Part shown: one piece after another, positions 1 to 8,859 of the stretch | How the letters are laid out: every line of letters starts with the position of its first letter | Position numbering within the stretch: position 1 is the stretch's first letter | DNA from: Nostoc sp. 'Peltigera membranacea cyanobiont' 210A | Lineage (GTDB): Bacteria > Cyanobacteriota > Cyanobacteriia > Cyanobacteriales > Nostocaceae | NCBI RefSeq assembly: GCF_002246015.1 | Contig: NZ_NOLJ01000009.1 | Location: 170,224 to 234,223, forward strand | Length of the DNA: 64,000 nt | Reading direction: 5' to 3' | The notes under the pieces: generated by a model | What the model was told of the DNA's origin: nothing | The model's database searches: none | What the model saw: only the letters and a program-made list of their open reading frames with translations | Program-made: the position numbers and the translations under genes

Positions 1-35
1 TCCCACACCTCCCACACCTCCCACACTCCCCACCC
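1..35. repeat. 9-bp tandem repeat (TCCCACACC)
   Basis: The window opens with three near-perfect copies of TCCCACACC followed by a degenerate copy. This is low-complexity intergenic DNA of the kind common between cyanobacterial genes. A related run of CCCCACACT lies near 57422-57448. No function is proposed. Confidence 0.7.
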
Positions 36-88
36 TATGAGTGAGAAATTCGGGGATAGAGTTCATTAGAAATGGGTTGCGATATCAT

Positions 89-113
89 CTATGGTGGGGC
101 GTAGCCCATCGCC
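89..113 (-). repeat. Short dispersed palindromic repeat, copy A
   Basis: A 25-bp GC-rich repeat beginning (minus strand) GGCGATGGGCTACGCC. It supplies the last codons and stop of the SPP-like gene. A 24/25 identical copy sits inside the response-regulator gene at 3865-3889. Confidence 0.75.
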
Positions 114-862
114 TTCCAACTATTAGGAAATGGCAAAATATTAAAATAAATCAATCCTTCAAGAATACCCGCAGCACCAGGGTAGTGAGCTAAAAAGTGC
201 CAAGGGTAATGCGTCTTGTAATACCACCATAGAAGTTCTGTTTGGGCATTACCAACGATAATCCCAGCTGATGGCTGTTGAAATAAACTGATGTCATTTC
301 CAGAACCTCCACAGATAACGGTTGCATCTAATTGCGCTTGCAGCAATTCTTGCAGATATGCAGTTGCTTCACCTTTGTTACTGTTCTTGGGTATGATATC
401 AACGTCCCGCCCATTGCTGAAAATCACCTCAGCCTGCAATCCAGTAAAAGTTAACAAATCCTGCAAATCATGGATAACCTCAAGCGGCGCATCCATATCT
501 AGGCAAAAGCTTAATTTATAGGGGGTTTGTTCGCTGTCGGGTTGAGGTATCAGTGCCGGAAAGTAACTAGCAATTGTCCAAACTGCATCCCAATCCCAAT
601 CTCTTGAAATTTGATTTGCCCAATCTTTTTCTAAAAGCACACCCTGTTGATAAATTTCAGTACCTAAACTGGTGATTAAATAATCGGGTTTCAAAAGCTG
701 TGCTTTTGTTATCACTCGACGACTAGAAGCATAAGAGCGACCAGTAACATAGACTAAGTAAATCTGATTGCGTATAGCTTCTAGCCTTTGGTTTAAAGCG
801 GCAATAGCTCGATTGTTACCAACCAAGGTATTATCTAATTCAATCACCAAAAGCAGTTTCAT
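89..862 (-). CDS. Sucrose-phosphate phosphatase-like HAD protein, probably inactive
   Basis: The 257-residue protein aligns by eye along its whole length with cyanobacterial sucrose-6F-phosphate phosphatase, which dephosphorylates sucrose-6-phosphate in the last step of sucrose synthesis. Family landmarks present are TGRS (residues 40-43), SNKG around Lys163 and SGND (187-190). Two catalytic positions are changed. The motif I nucleophile is Glu8 (ELDNT instead of DLDNT), and the motif IV loop reads GGSGND with Gly186 where active enzymes have Asp. Loss of both argues against phosphatase activity. The last residues (MGYAPP) and the stop codon come from a dispersed repeat, so the C-terminus has been remodelled. 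It lies 160 bp downstream of, and co-directional with, a sucrose-phosphate-synthase-like gene. A regulatory or sugar-phosphate-binding role is possible but inferred. Confidence 0.75.
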   Translation of the reverse strand: MKLLLVIELDNTLVGNNRAIAALNQRLEAIRNQIYLVYVTGRSYASSRRVITKAQLLKPDYLITSLGTEIYQQGVLLEKDWANQISRDWDWDAVWTIASYFPALIPQPDSEQTPYKLSFCLDMDAPLEVIHDLQDLLTFTGLQAEVIFSNGRDVDIIPKNSNKGEATAYLQELLQAQLDATVICGGSGNDISLFQQPSAGIIVGNAQTELLWWYYKTHYPWHFLAHYPGAAGILEGLIYFNILPFPNSWKAMGYAPP

Positions 863-1021
863 ATTTGTTTGCTTTCACTAAAATAGTACAGTATTGATAA
901 ACCTCTTTCCCTTTGCTCTTGTTCGGCTCCTTTCGATTCTGCTCGGCACAAGTTACGGTAAGCCTGCTCCCAGGAACAACTACGCTCTTAAGGATCGCTC
1001 TTTAACCGGACACGATATCAT

Positions 1022-2464
1022 TTAACTGGTTGCCCACTGCACAATGTCATTAGAAAAAGAGTCAATTAATTTTTCTAGAGCTTTAATTTCGTTGGATTTC
1101 AAAACTTTTGACTTCAATAAATTTTGGATTTGTCTTTCTAAATCTGGAGTTAACTTTTTAGTTTGAATAATTTCTTGAACAAATGTATCAAGTGTTAAAG
1201 ATTGATAGAGTTCTTGGACTTGGGTAGCAACTCCCTGAGTGCTAAAACGAGACTGAACCCAATTTTGTGCAGCATTGCCATAGCTTTCTTTGAGAGTCGG
1301 GTTTTGTAATAAACTGTGAATGGCGATCGCCAATGCTTTAGAATCACGAGGAGGAACTAAAAATCCGGTTTCACCATGCACCACCGTATGCTGCAATCCT
1401 CCTACATTACTCGCAATTACGGGTGTTCCGGCTGCCATAGCTTCAATCGCCACTAAACCAAAAGGTTCATAGTAACTCGGTACAACGCAGATATCCCCTG
1501 CGGCATAGTAAGCAGGTAACAGCGCTTGAGAAATTCGTCCAGTGAAAACTGTAACGGCTTCCAATCCCAGGTCATTCACCAAAGTTTCAATGCGTTGTTG
1601 TTCTTTGAAGTCTGCTCCATCTTCACGGCTACCACCAACTAAATAGAGTTGAAATCCTGAAGGCAAGTTGGCGCAAGCTCTTACTAGGGTTTCAACTCCC
1701 TTGCGGGGGTCAAAACGTCCTACATACAAGATTATCTGAGAATCTGCATCAATTCCCAACTGTTGGCGAGCAACTTCTTTATTCACAGAACCAAAGTGTT
1801 CAGTATTAATCCCGCAGGGGATAACTTTAATACGTCCATACTGCGAAATTAACTGACGTAAATCTTCCGCTTCTTGAGGGCTAGTAGATATTACATAATC
1901 TGCTTGTTCTAAAATAGCGTTCTCCACACAATGACGAATTGCAGCAATCTGCGGCGGATTCTCCACATTACGGTATTTAACTGCCCCTATAGAGTGATAG
2001 GTATGAACTTGGGGTAGTCCCAATCGAGATTTAAGTTCTAATCCTACCCAAGCAGAAAGCCAATAGTTAGTGTGAATCAAGGCATAGCTGCGTCCTGTTC
2101 GTTGTTGAAAATTCAGCCAAGCTTCTACAAATTCTGGTAAATATTCAAATAAATCGTTTCTAGTAATGAATTTTGCTGGACCAGCATTTAAACGAATAGT
2201 GCGACATCCTGGTGCTAATTCCACAATTTCTTCTTGATTGGGATACTCGCGTCGGGTAAACATATCAACCTGACAGCCGCGTTTTGCTAATGCTAATCCC
2301 AATTCTCGCACGTAGACATTTTGACCATCTGCCCCTTCTTTACCAATTTCATCTGTTGGGTCGCCATGAACTGAAATTAGGGCATAAATGGGTTGAGAAT
2401 TTGGCCTTTCTGAAGCAGAATTTTCTAGAGATTTAACTAAATTTAAAGAAGCAAGAGTATTCAT
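1022..2464 (-). CDS. GT4 glycosyltransferase, sucrose-phosphate-synthase-like
   Basis: A glycosyltransferase family 4 (GT-B fold) protein of about 480 residues. The N-terminal ALISVHGDPTDEIGKE and GGQNVYVRE-like (here DGQNVYVRE) blocks are the UDP-sugar/F6P region typical of cyanobacterial sucrose synthesis enzymes. YVGRFDPRKG and the C-terminal EPFGLVAIEAMAAGTPVIAS hold the donor-site E-x7-E pattern. A roughly 60-residue helical tail follows the GT domain. The reaction expected for the family is UDP-glucose plus fructose-6-phosphate to sucrose-6-phosphate, though related GT4 enzymes cannot be excluded. A TTG two codons upstream is in frame, but ATG at 2464 is preferred. It is co-directional with the SPP-like gene 160 bp downstream, consistent with a sucrose locus. 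Confidence 0.75.
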   Translation of the reverse strand: MNTLASLNLVKSLENSASERPNSQPIYALISVHGDPTDEIGKEGADGQNVYVRELGLALAKRGCQVDMFTRREYPNQEEIVELAPGCRTIRLNAGPAKFITRNDLFEYLPEFVEAWLNFQQRTGRSYALIHTNYWLSAWVGLELKSRLGLPQVHTYHSIGAVKYRNVENPPQIAAIRHCVENAILEQADYVISTSPQEAEDLRQLISQYGRIKVIPCGINTEHFGSVNKEVARQQLGIDADSQIILYVGRFDPRKGVETLVRACANLPSGFQLYLVGGSREDGADFKEQQRIETLVNDLGLEAVTVFTGRISQALLPAYYAAGDICVVPSYYEPFGLVAIEAMAAGTPVIASNVGGLQHTVVHGETGFLVPPRDSKALAIAIHSLLQNPTLKESYGNAAQNWVQSRFSTQGVATQVQELYQSLTLDTFVQEIIQTKKLTPDLERQIQNLLKSKVLKSNEIKALEKLIDSFSNDIVQWATS

Positions 2465-2537
2465 AATCAAAATTCACTGTTGTATGTGGTACAAAAATTC
2501 ACAGCTAGGTAACTTGGAGAAAAAATTATTTATTAAG

Positions 2538-2759
2538 TTACCTATCATCGAAAGAAACGTGTAAAAACCTTCTAGGAAACATAAACGAATGGCTTCTACT
2601 TAATTTGTTATTATTTGAAGAGCATTCTGGAAGAGAATCAATTAATAATCGTATTGCTTTATGAATTGATATTTGATGATATCCTGCATAAGCTCTAAGC
2701 TTGCGATACTCTTCATTAGTAATAACAATATTGGAAATATTTATTGAAAAACGGGGCAT
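2538..2759 (-). CDS. Small hypothetical protein, possible ribbon-helix-helix
   Basis: A 73-residue basic protein. Residues 5-45 have the spacing of a ribbon-helix-helix DNA-binding fold: a short beta strand (FSINIS), then helices around NEEYRKLRAYAGY and SIHKAIRLLIDSL. The C-terminal 25 residues are rich in Ser, Asn and Arg with no recognisable domain. It lies 73 bp upstream of the GT4 gene on the same strand, and three ATCGGT direct repeats sit just upstream of its start. The assignment rests on pattern only; function is unknown. Confidence 0.45.
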   Translation of the reverse strand: MPRFSINISNIVITNEEYRKLRAYAGYHQISIHKAIRLLIDSLPECSSNNNKLSRSHSFMFPRRFLHVSFDDR

Positions 2760-2834
2760 AAAAATTTCCTTAAAACTGAAATAAACTTACCAAAATGCTT
2801 TCGTTCCAAGATGTTACATTTTAGAAGTTGAAAT

Positions 2835-2862
2835 ATCGGTGAGAAATCGGTGAGAAATCGGT
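2835..2862. promoter_or_regulatory. Three ATCGGT direct repeats with 11-bp period
   Basis: ATCGGT occurs at 2835, 2846 and 2857, each followed by GAGAA or TTATT, giving an exact 11-bp period. Such helical-phase direct repeats are the usual layout of OmpR/PhoB-type response-regulator sites. They lie upstream of the small minus-strand gene. The same hexamer recurs at 3356 and, as a pair with 11-bp spacing, at 11635 and 11646. In the rest of the 2760-3368 gap I see only AT-rich sequence. Confidence 0.45.
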
Positions 2863-3368
2863 TATTAATAAAAAAATGTTATTTAAATTAATTTCTATCT
2901 CATTTGAAAATATCAAATATCTAATAGTTAAATTTTAACTAAACGCGGCGATTACGTCGCGTTACCTATAGCAAATAGAACTTCATAAAACTGAAAATTC
3001 AATATAAGTTTGACACTATGGTGGCACTCAATACTTCTCGGTTAAGGGGGAAAGAGAAAGAAAAAACCTTTAACCCTTTACCCCAAACCCAATTTCTAGT
3101 TAAAAATACTTCATCGAGAAGTATTGTGGTGAAACTTATTCTCAGCCATCCAAATATTTCAAAATAGAAATATCTAAAAATAGGGTAATTATGTATTTTT
3201 TAGTTTAGTTAAATAAAAATTAAAATTCTCCAAATCAATAATTAAAGAGATTTGGAGAATAATAGTGTTCTAGTGTAAAAGAAGAGGTTAATTTCAGTAA
3301 TGTAATTGAAGTATAACAATCAGTTGTGGAGATAAGGGGCAAATATAAGGTAGAAATCGGTTAGTTTT

Positions 3369-4094
3369 CTAAAGCTGCTTTAAGCGATAGCCTAGTCCAT
3401 GAACTGTCTCAATAAAATCATCGGCAGCACCTACGTCTTTAAGTTTATACCGTAAACTTTTAATGTGAGACTTAACAGTTTCTTCGCTCGGAGGGTCATC
3501 AAGTGACCAAATGCGCTCAATAATTCCGGCTCGACTTAGCACCCGCCGACCGCTAGAAACCATTAGTTCTAAAAGAGCAAATTCTTTAGGTGTTAGATGT
3601 AAAGGCTGGTCAGCATAAGTGACTTCATAAGTGCTGGAATTTAAACGCAAACTACCCCAACCAAAATCTGAAGAAGATGTTGCGGCACTATTGCGGCGCA
3701 ATAGGGCGCGAACACGAGCCATTAACTCTGGCATTTCAAAAGGTTTGACCATATAATCATCTGCCCCAGCATCCAAACCAGTAATTTTGTCACCAAGGGT
3801 ATCGCGTGCTGTTAACATGAGTACAGGTATTGTGTTATTGCGCGATGAGCTGCGCCCTGATGTAGGCGATGGGCTATGCCCCACCATAGGCGATCGCAAC
3901 CGTTGACAAAAACTTACACCATCTAACTTGGGCAAAGTAATATCTAGTACCACCAAATCATATTCCAACACTTTGATGCAATCCCATGCTTCCTCTCCAT
4001 CTTGGGCTATATCTACCACATATTGACGGTCAGTTAGGGCTTCCATCAGCATCTCTGCTAGCTGAACATCATCTTCGACTACCAAAATACGCAT
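3369..4094 (-). CDS. OmpR-family response regulator with repeat-encoded insertion
   Basis: A 241-residue two-component regulator. The receiver (residues 1-122) has the acidic pocket Glu7-Asp8-Asp9, phospho-acceptor Asp51 (VVLDITLP), Thr95 and Lys117 (KPF). The winged-helix DNA-binding domain (about 140-241) includes LTPKEFALLELM and the GLGYRL terminus. Residues 69-86, between helix 3 and strand 4 of the receiver, are an extra Ser/Pro-rich stretch encoded by an inserted dispersed repeat. No kinase gene is adjacent. The insertion keeps the frame, so the protein may still be made, but it sits close to the phosphorylation-sensitive face. Confidence 0.9.
   Translation of the reverse strand: MRILVVEDDVQLAEMLMEALTDRQYVVDIAQDGEEAWDCIKVLEYDLVVLDITLPKLDGVSFCQRLRSPMVGHSPSPTSGRSSSRNNTIPVLMLTARDTLGDKITGLDAGADDYMVKPFEMPELMARVRALLRRNSAATSSSDFGWGSLRLNSSTYEVTYADQPLHLTPKEFALLELMVSSGRRVLSRAGIIERIWSLDDPPSEETVKSHIKSLRYKLKDVGAADDFIETVHGLGYRLKQL
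3842..3899 (-). repeat. Dispersed repeat inserted in response-regulator gene
   Basis: A GC-rich insertion containing GCGATGAGCTGCGCCC and a 25-bp block (3865-3889) that matches the repeat at 89-113 in 24 of 25 positions. It ends in the HIP1-like GCGATCGC. It lies in frame within the receiver-domain coding region. Confidence 0.7.
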
Positions 4095-4285
4095 TGTGAT
4101 AATATTTCTATATTAAAAAATAGATAATACTATATTTTTTTAGAAAAATAACTTTCCAATCAGGTTTCTTATAATAAAGTGAGTTAGACAGGGGAACAAC
4201 TTTTATAAGTAAGAATCCCTAAATCTGACGATGACAAGGAGTAAATAAGATGTATTTTGTGATGTTCTTGAACAAAATTACTGAG

Positions 4286-4666
4286 TTATAAAGTGGAATC
4301 GCCTACATTTGTAAACAGTACTCTGATAGCACTAACAAGCAGTAAAACTCCAAATATTCTCGCCAATATCACATTAGATAATCCTGTTCCTATTTTAGCA
4401 CCCAGCCATCCACCTAATACAAAACCCAAGCAGAGCAATCCTGCTATTTTAAAGTCTACATATCCTTGCTTGTAGTAAGTCCAAGCAGCCAAAATATCAA
4501 TCGGAGGAACAAGCAAAGCTAATGTTGTACCCTGAGCTTGGTGTTGAGATAAGCCAAACAGAAAAATTAAGGCAGGCAGAATAATTATGCCGCCGCCAAT
4601 TCCAGTTATTCCGCTTACTATTCCTGCAATTAGTCCCAAAATTAGACAAAGTAAAATGTTATCCAT
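4286..4666 (-). CDS. TSUP-family membrane permease, half-size
   Basis: A 126-residue, very hydrophobic protein with about four membrane segments. It carries the GITGIGGGIIILPAL motif (about residues 20-34) characteristic of the TauE/SafE (TSUP) family of sulfite, sulfonate and other organic-anion exporters. Full-length members have about 250 residues in two pseudo-symmetric halves; this is one half, like many short standalone members that presumably dimerise. The substrate cannot be told from the sequence. A full-length paralogue is at 6841. Confidence 0.75.
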   Translation of the reverse strand: MDNILLCLILGLIAGIVSGITGIGGGIIILPALIFLFGLSQHQAQGTTLALLVPPIDILAAWTYYKQGYVDFKIAGLLCLGFVLGGWLGAKIGTGLSNVILARIFGVLLLVSAIRVLFTNVGDSTL

Positions 4667-4942
4667 AGCTTTGAAAATCCTTGATTTGCTACAAAAGATT
4701 AAAATATTTACTTTCTCTAGGCTAGAAAAAATATTTGATAAAAATTTGTCATTGTTATGAATAAGCTATGACATTTTTATAAGAATTCGATATAAATGCA
4801 TCTACCATATTAAAAATTAATAATCAATTATTTTTACCCTGTACTTAGTACTAAAAGCGTTTACATTCTTGATTATTTATTGTTAGATTATACCTTGAAA
4901 GCTTAGTTCAGACTCATACTCCAGCTTTAGTTTTTGAAAAGG

Positions 4943-6265
4943 CTAGTTTCTAAATAAAATTTCATTCCGACTGTCTACACCGATTTGAGGTAAAGAGTTC
5001 ATCGCTAAGTGGGGAGTTAGGATACTAGGAACTACTTGAGGTAGTTGCAACTGTTTGATCAAATTTTGCAACAGTTTATCTTGCTCAGAACGGAAACCTG
5101 CTGGGTTTGTGCCACGGTTCAGAATTGCAAACCAGACCAAACCGCGATCGCGTGTAGGCATCACACCAGCTAAACTACTGACATCATGCAATGTCCCAGT
5201 TTTAATTACAGTCGCAACAGGAATATGTCTGCGGTGAATTGTCCCCCGATGATCCAACCCGGAAGTGAGAAATAAGTCAGCCAAATTCATCTGATGAGCG
5301 ACTGCTTCCCGCTCTAGCGCCATGAACATTGCACAAATTGCTCTAGGGGAAATGCGATTTTCTGGGCCTAGTCCAGAACCATTGATTAATTGAATTTCTG
5401 ACTGTGGTACTCCAGCAATATTAGCGGCTGTTGATTGGACTACACTAAACCCTCCCACTGACTCTGCTAGCATCTCTGCCATATCATTGTTACTGAAAAC
5501 GTTCATCTCCTTGATAAGTTGTTGTAAAGGCAAAGACCGGTGACGCACTAACAAATTTTGTTGGGGAGTCGATTGTAAATCTACTTTAACAGTACCCGCA
5601 ATTATGACTTGTGGTTTTGGTGTTCCCTTGGGCATAGTTGAGTAGTGGAAAATAACAGAGCGATTCCATTTAGCATAATTTAGTGCTTGTTTAAGCATTT
5701 GACCTGCCAAGAATGGATAACGCTGGAAATTCATGGCGAAGTTACCACTAATTACTAAATTACCCTTCACCTGTTTAATGCCCATTTGGTTGAGAGTATT
5801 ACCAAGAGCGATCGCTTCTTCCCACACAAACATCGGATCGCCACCGCCAGTAATTATTAAATCGCCCTGCAAAACCCCATTTACTACCGGGCCAGTAGCG
5901 CTTACCAAAGTCTCAAATTGGTGGTCTGGCCCCCAGGTTTTGAAAGCAACTAATGAGGTAGCAATTTTGGTTAAAGAGGCAGCTGGCAGAGGTGTTGTAC
6001 CTTGGTGATTAGCCATAAGCATTGGCCCCGACTGTATCCAAATCCCTTGGTTTTCTTTCAAATTCTGTGCTATCAGTTTTGATGTTATTAACTTCTGAAG
6101 ATATTCTTGCACTGTAGTGTTTCCAGATGGATTCGGATCTGAGGCAAGAACCAAGCTAGGACTAATTTGCCAAGCTAGTGCATCTAAAGCATCTAAATAA
6201 TTGATTTGGATTCCAGCTTTTTGTAGCCACAGCGTTACTAAGCCTGAACCTAATAACTCAAGCAT
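4943..6265 (-). CDS. PBP4-type D-alanyl-D-alanine carboxypeptidase
   Basis: A 440-residue penicillin-binding protein of the S13 (DacB) family, which trims or cleaves cross-links in peptidoglycan outside the cytoplasmic membrane. The three active-site motifs are visible: SLTK at residues 97-100 (nucleophile Ser97), SNN in FSNNDMAEML near residue 250, and KTG at 355-357. The hydrophobic N-terminus (about residues 5-40) is a weak signal or anchor. The gene is unlinked to obvious partners, but a PBP1A-type enzyme lies 3 kb away at 9530. Whether it acts as carboxypeptidase or endopeptidase is not decidable here. Confidence 0.88.
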   Translation of the reverse strand: MLELLGSGLVTLWLQKAGIQINYLDALDALAWQISPSLVLASDPNPSGNTTVQEYLQKLITSKLIAQNLKENQGIWIQSGPMLMANHQGTTPLPAASLTKIATSLVAFKTWGPDHQFETLVSATGPVVNGVLQGDLIITGGGDPMFVWEEAIALGNTLNQMGIKQVKGNLVISGNFAMNFQRYPFLAGQMLKQALNYAKWNRSVIFHYSTMPKGTPKPQVIIAGTVKVDLQSTPQQNLLVRHRSLPLQQLIKEMNVFSNNDMAEMLAESVGGFSVVQSTAANIAGVPQSEIQLINGSGLGPENRISPRAICAMFMALEREAVAHQMNLADLFLTSGLDHRGTIHRRHIPVATVIKTGTLHDVSSLAGVMPTRDRGLVWFAILNRGTNPAGFRSEQDKLLQNLIKQLQLPQVVPSILTPHLAMNSLPQIGVDSRNEILFRN

Positions 6266-6520
6266 AATTTATTCCTCTCTAATATGGGATTACGTGATTT
6301 GCTATGCTAAATTCTTCCGTCTTATAATTCGACTAGTCAATTCTTATGAATCAGCCTCATCAATTCAATAAGATGCCAACAGTCAGAAACTTTTACTTAG
6401 ATTTACTTCACCAGCTTTACTGCAAACTGTACTTAAGACTATAAAAAAGAGCATATTTGATCGAATGTAGAGAATATCTGTTAAGAAAACATCCACAAGA
6501 TAACAGTCATCTGTGACATA

Positions 6521-6549
6521 GTTATGACCAAGTTATGACCAAGTTATGG
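6521..6549. repeat. 11-bp tandem repeat upstream of TSUP gene
   Basis: GTTATGACCAA occurs twice in tandem (6521, 6532) and is followed by GTTATGG. It lies in the 575-bp AT-rich gap 6266-6840 between divergently oriented genes and could be a regulator site. I see nothing else in that gap beyond AT-rich DNA. Confidence 0.4.
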
Positions 6550-6840
6550 CATAAATGTGACGTTCACAAAACTACTATATTTGGCTGGCTTTACAGTAGT
6601 TTAGCTGGTTAAATATCTGTTTAATCAATTTGATCAAAATTTAGCGGAATAGACTATAGACAATTTGTAATTTTGACAGTTTTTCAATGCTTATATATAC
6701 AATATAATTAAAAAGTTTTATTGAATTAATAAGAAAAAATATTTGTTTTTATAAATGAAAAAATATAAAGTAAAACCAACTAACCAGTGTGAAACTAATT
6801 GGTGTATTAACCCATAAAACCAAATAGTGGAGAATAAACC

Positions 6841-7677
6841 TTGAATACTCTGGATTTTTCGCTATTAGTATGGTTTGGCTCCTTGAGCGCTGGATTTTTA
6901 GGAGCCTTGACAGGCTTGGGTGGTGGCGTAGTAATTGTTCCTTTCCTATCTGTAGTTTGTAGAGTGGATCTCCACTATGCTATTGGTGCTTCCTTAGTAT
7001 CTGTAATTGCTACATCTAGTGGAGCAGCTTCTGCTTATGTAAAGGAAGGTTACACTAATATGCGGCTAGGCATGTTCCTAGAAATAGCAACAACCTTTGG
7101 CGCTGTAGCTGGAGCGGTTGTGGCAGCGAAGATTTCTACTGGAGCGATCGCTATTGTGTTTGGGATTGTTTTACTTTATAGTGCGTACCTATCTCGTAAA
7201 CCCTACTCCGAAAACATCGATAATTTACCGCCAGATCCCCTGGCAACACGCTTGAAGCTAAATAGTACTTATCCAACTTCTACGGGAGAACAATCTTACA
7301 ACGTGCGCGGTGTTCCCTTTGGATTTGGGCTAATGTTTATAGCTGGTGTACTTTCCGGCTTGCTAGGTATTGGTTCGGGAGCGCTCAAAGTGCTGGCAAT
7401 GGATCAAATAATGCATATTCCATTCAAAGTTTCCACAACTACCAGCAATTTCATGATTGGAGTAACAGCAGCAGCTAGTGCAGGAATATATCTAAACCGA
7501 GGTTATATCGACCCCGGATTAGCAATGCCAGTGATGTTGGGAGTACTGTGTGGTGCTGTATTGGGGGCGCGAGTACTTGTCAGAGCCAGGGTACAACTTT
7601 TGCGAAATATTTTCAGTGGTGTGATTTTGGTACTGGCGCTGGAAATGATCTACAAAGGTCTAACTGGGAGGCTTTAA
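6841..7677 (+). CDS. TSUP-family permease, full length
   Basis: A 278-residue integral membrane protein with two homologous halves. Each carries the TSUP signature: GALTGLGGGVVIVPFL around residue 25 and GVLSGLLGIGSGALKV around 175. A hydrophilic cytoplasmic loop (about 118-155) separates them. The start is TTG at 6841, preceded by GGAG about eight bases upstream. One base after its stop begins a DUF1634-family gene, a pairing common in bacteria, which suggests a two-component exporter or importer of an organic or sulfur anion. The substrate is unknown. Confidence 0.85.
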   Translation: MNTLDFSLLVWFGSLSAGFLGALTGLGGGVVIVPFLSVVCRVDLHYAIGASLVSVIATSSGAASAYVKEGYTNMRLGMFLEIATTFGAVAGAVVAAKISTGAIAIVFGIVLLYSAYLSRKPYSENIDNLPPDPLATRLKLNSTYPTSTGEQSYNVRGVPFGFGLMFIAGVLSGLLGIGSGALKVLAMDQIMHIPFKVSTTTSNFMIGVTAAASAGIYLNRGYIDPGLAMPVMLGVLCGAVLGARVLVRARVQLLRNIFSGVILVLALEMIYKGLTGRL

Positions 7678-7678
7678 A

Positions 7679-8059
7679 ATGGTTCTAAACAGACGTACTA
7701 AGTTTGAGCAGCGTTTTGAGCAATTTATTGGCAATCTGTTAAGAGTCGGGGTCATCCTTGCTAGCGTTCTGGTTCTAACGGGTGGAATTTTGTACTTAAT
7801 TCGCCACGGGACTGAGGTTCCTAATTACCAGTTTTTTCGGGGAGAACCAGCAGAGTTTCGCACTCCAGCTGGGGTAAAAACATCAATATTATCAGGTCGT
7901 AACCGAGGCATTATTCAACTAGGATTACTGCTACTGATTGCTACTCCAGTTATGAGAGTGGTTTTTTCTCTGTTAGCCTTTGTTCGACTCAAAGATTATA
8001 CCTATGTAATTGTGACTCTAATTGTACTGGCTGGGCTGATTTACAGTCTCATTGGATAA
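7679..8059 (+). CDS. DUF1634-family membrane protein
   Basis: A 126-residue protein with three predicted membrane helices (about residues 20-42, 78-98 and 102-125) and the FEQFIGNLLRVGVILAS start typical of DUF1634. The start codon is one base after the TSUP stop, so the two are almost certainly co-translated. The family's function is not established; it is thought to accompany TSUP permeases, possibly as a subunit. Confidence 0.82.
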   Translation: MVLNRRTKFEQRFEQFIGNLLRVGVILASVLVLTGGILYLIRHGTEVPNYQFFRGEPAEFRTPAGVKTSILSGRNRGIIQLGLLLLIATPVMRVVFSLLAFVRLKDYTYVIVTLIVLAGLIYSLIG

Positions 8060-8402
8060 AATTCTTAGATAGGTCTAAGTTGGCTTAGTATTACTTATGT
8101 TACTCTTGTACAAAGAATACATACTCCTGTCTCTCTTATGACAAGCTGTTGGAGCCAAGGGAGCAGAAGGCGAAGGGTACAAGGAAAAAATAATAGTTAG
8201 TACAATACTTTCTTTAATAGCCTCAAGAGTTTATTAGAACAGTGTTAGAAGTTGAAAACTCTCATATATACCTTGAAATTACTATTTTGTCAATCATTCT
8301 TGTTTATCTTTTTGAAAAAAAATCAAAATAGCTCGTATTACTTTATTACTTTAGAGTTTAGATAGAATTACAAGTTTAAAAGCTTGTATAGTATCTAGCC
8401 TG
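8060..8402. other. Intergenic gap without recognised features
   Basis: This 343-bp AT-rich stretch separates the DUF1634 gene from the Rrf2 regulator. I could not find a convincing gene, terminator or repeat in it. Confidence 0.5.
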
Positions 8403-8840
8403 ATGAGACTACCAAATAAATTTGAATACTCACTTCTAGCGATGTTGGCATTGGTAGATTCCTACCAGAATGGCGATCCAATGCAAATTAAACAAATAGC
8501 AGAGCTAAAAGGTATACAAAATCGCTACTTAGAACAACTACTGGCAACATTAAGATGTCAAGGTTTAATTAATAGCATACGTGGCGCTAAGGGCGGCTAC
8601 ATCTTAGCACGTGACCCCCGAAAAATCACAGTTTTAGATGTTTTGACTGCCATAGAGGGAGTAGAGATTGATGCACCTGCCAACAATACAACTATTGAAA
8701 CTATGGAATCGGGCATAGTGGAGGAGGTTTGGCAAGAAGCCTGTCAAGCAGCTAACTTCGTTTTCCAAAAGCATTCACTCCAAGACCTTTGGGAAAGACG
8801 GTCTAAACGTCAACAAAGGGAACTTATGTACTATATATAA
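8403..8840 (+). CDS. Rrf2-family transcriptional regulator
   Basis: A 145-residue winged-helix regulator. The N-terminal KFEYSLLAMLALVDSY, the recognition region IQNRYLEQLLATLR and the wing IRGAKGGYILARDP are diagnostic of Rrf2 (IscR/CymR) proteins. The three-cysteine cluster that binds Fe-S in IscR is absent; Cys residues are scattered, so it resembles the non-Fe-S, CymR-like branch. Rrf2 proteins often control sulfur or cysteine genes, which would suit the TSUP permease just upstream, but that link is inference. A small gene follows after 19 bp. Confidence 0.88.
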   Translation: MRLPNKFEYSLLAMLALVDSYQNGDPMQIKQIAELKGIQNRYLEQLLATLRCQGLINSIRGAKGGYILARDPRKITVLDVLTAIEGVEIDAPANNTTIETMESGIVEEVWQEACQAANFVFQKHSLQDLWERRSKRQQRELMYYI

Positions 8841-8859
8841 AAAGGTAAATATTGTAACA

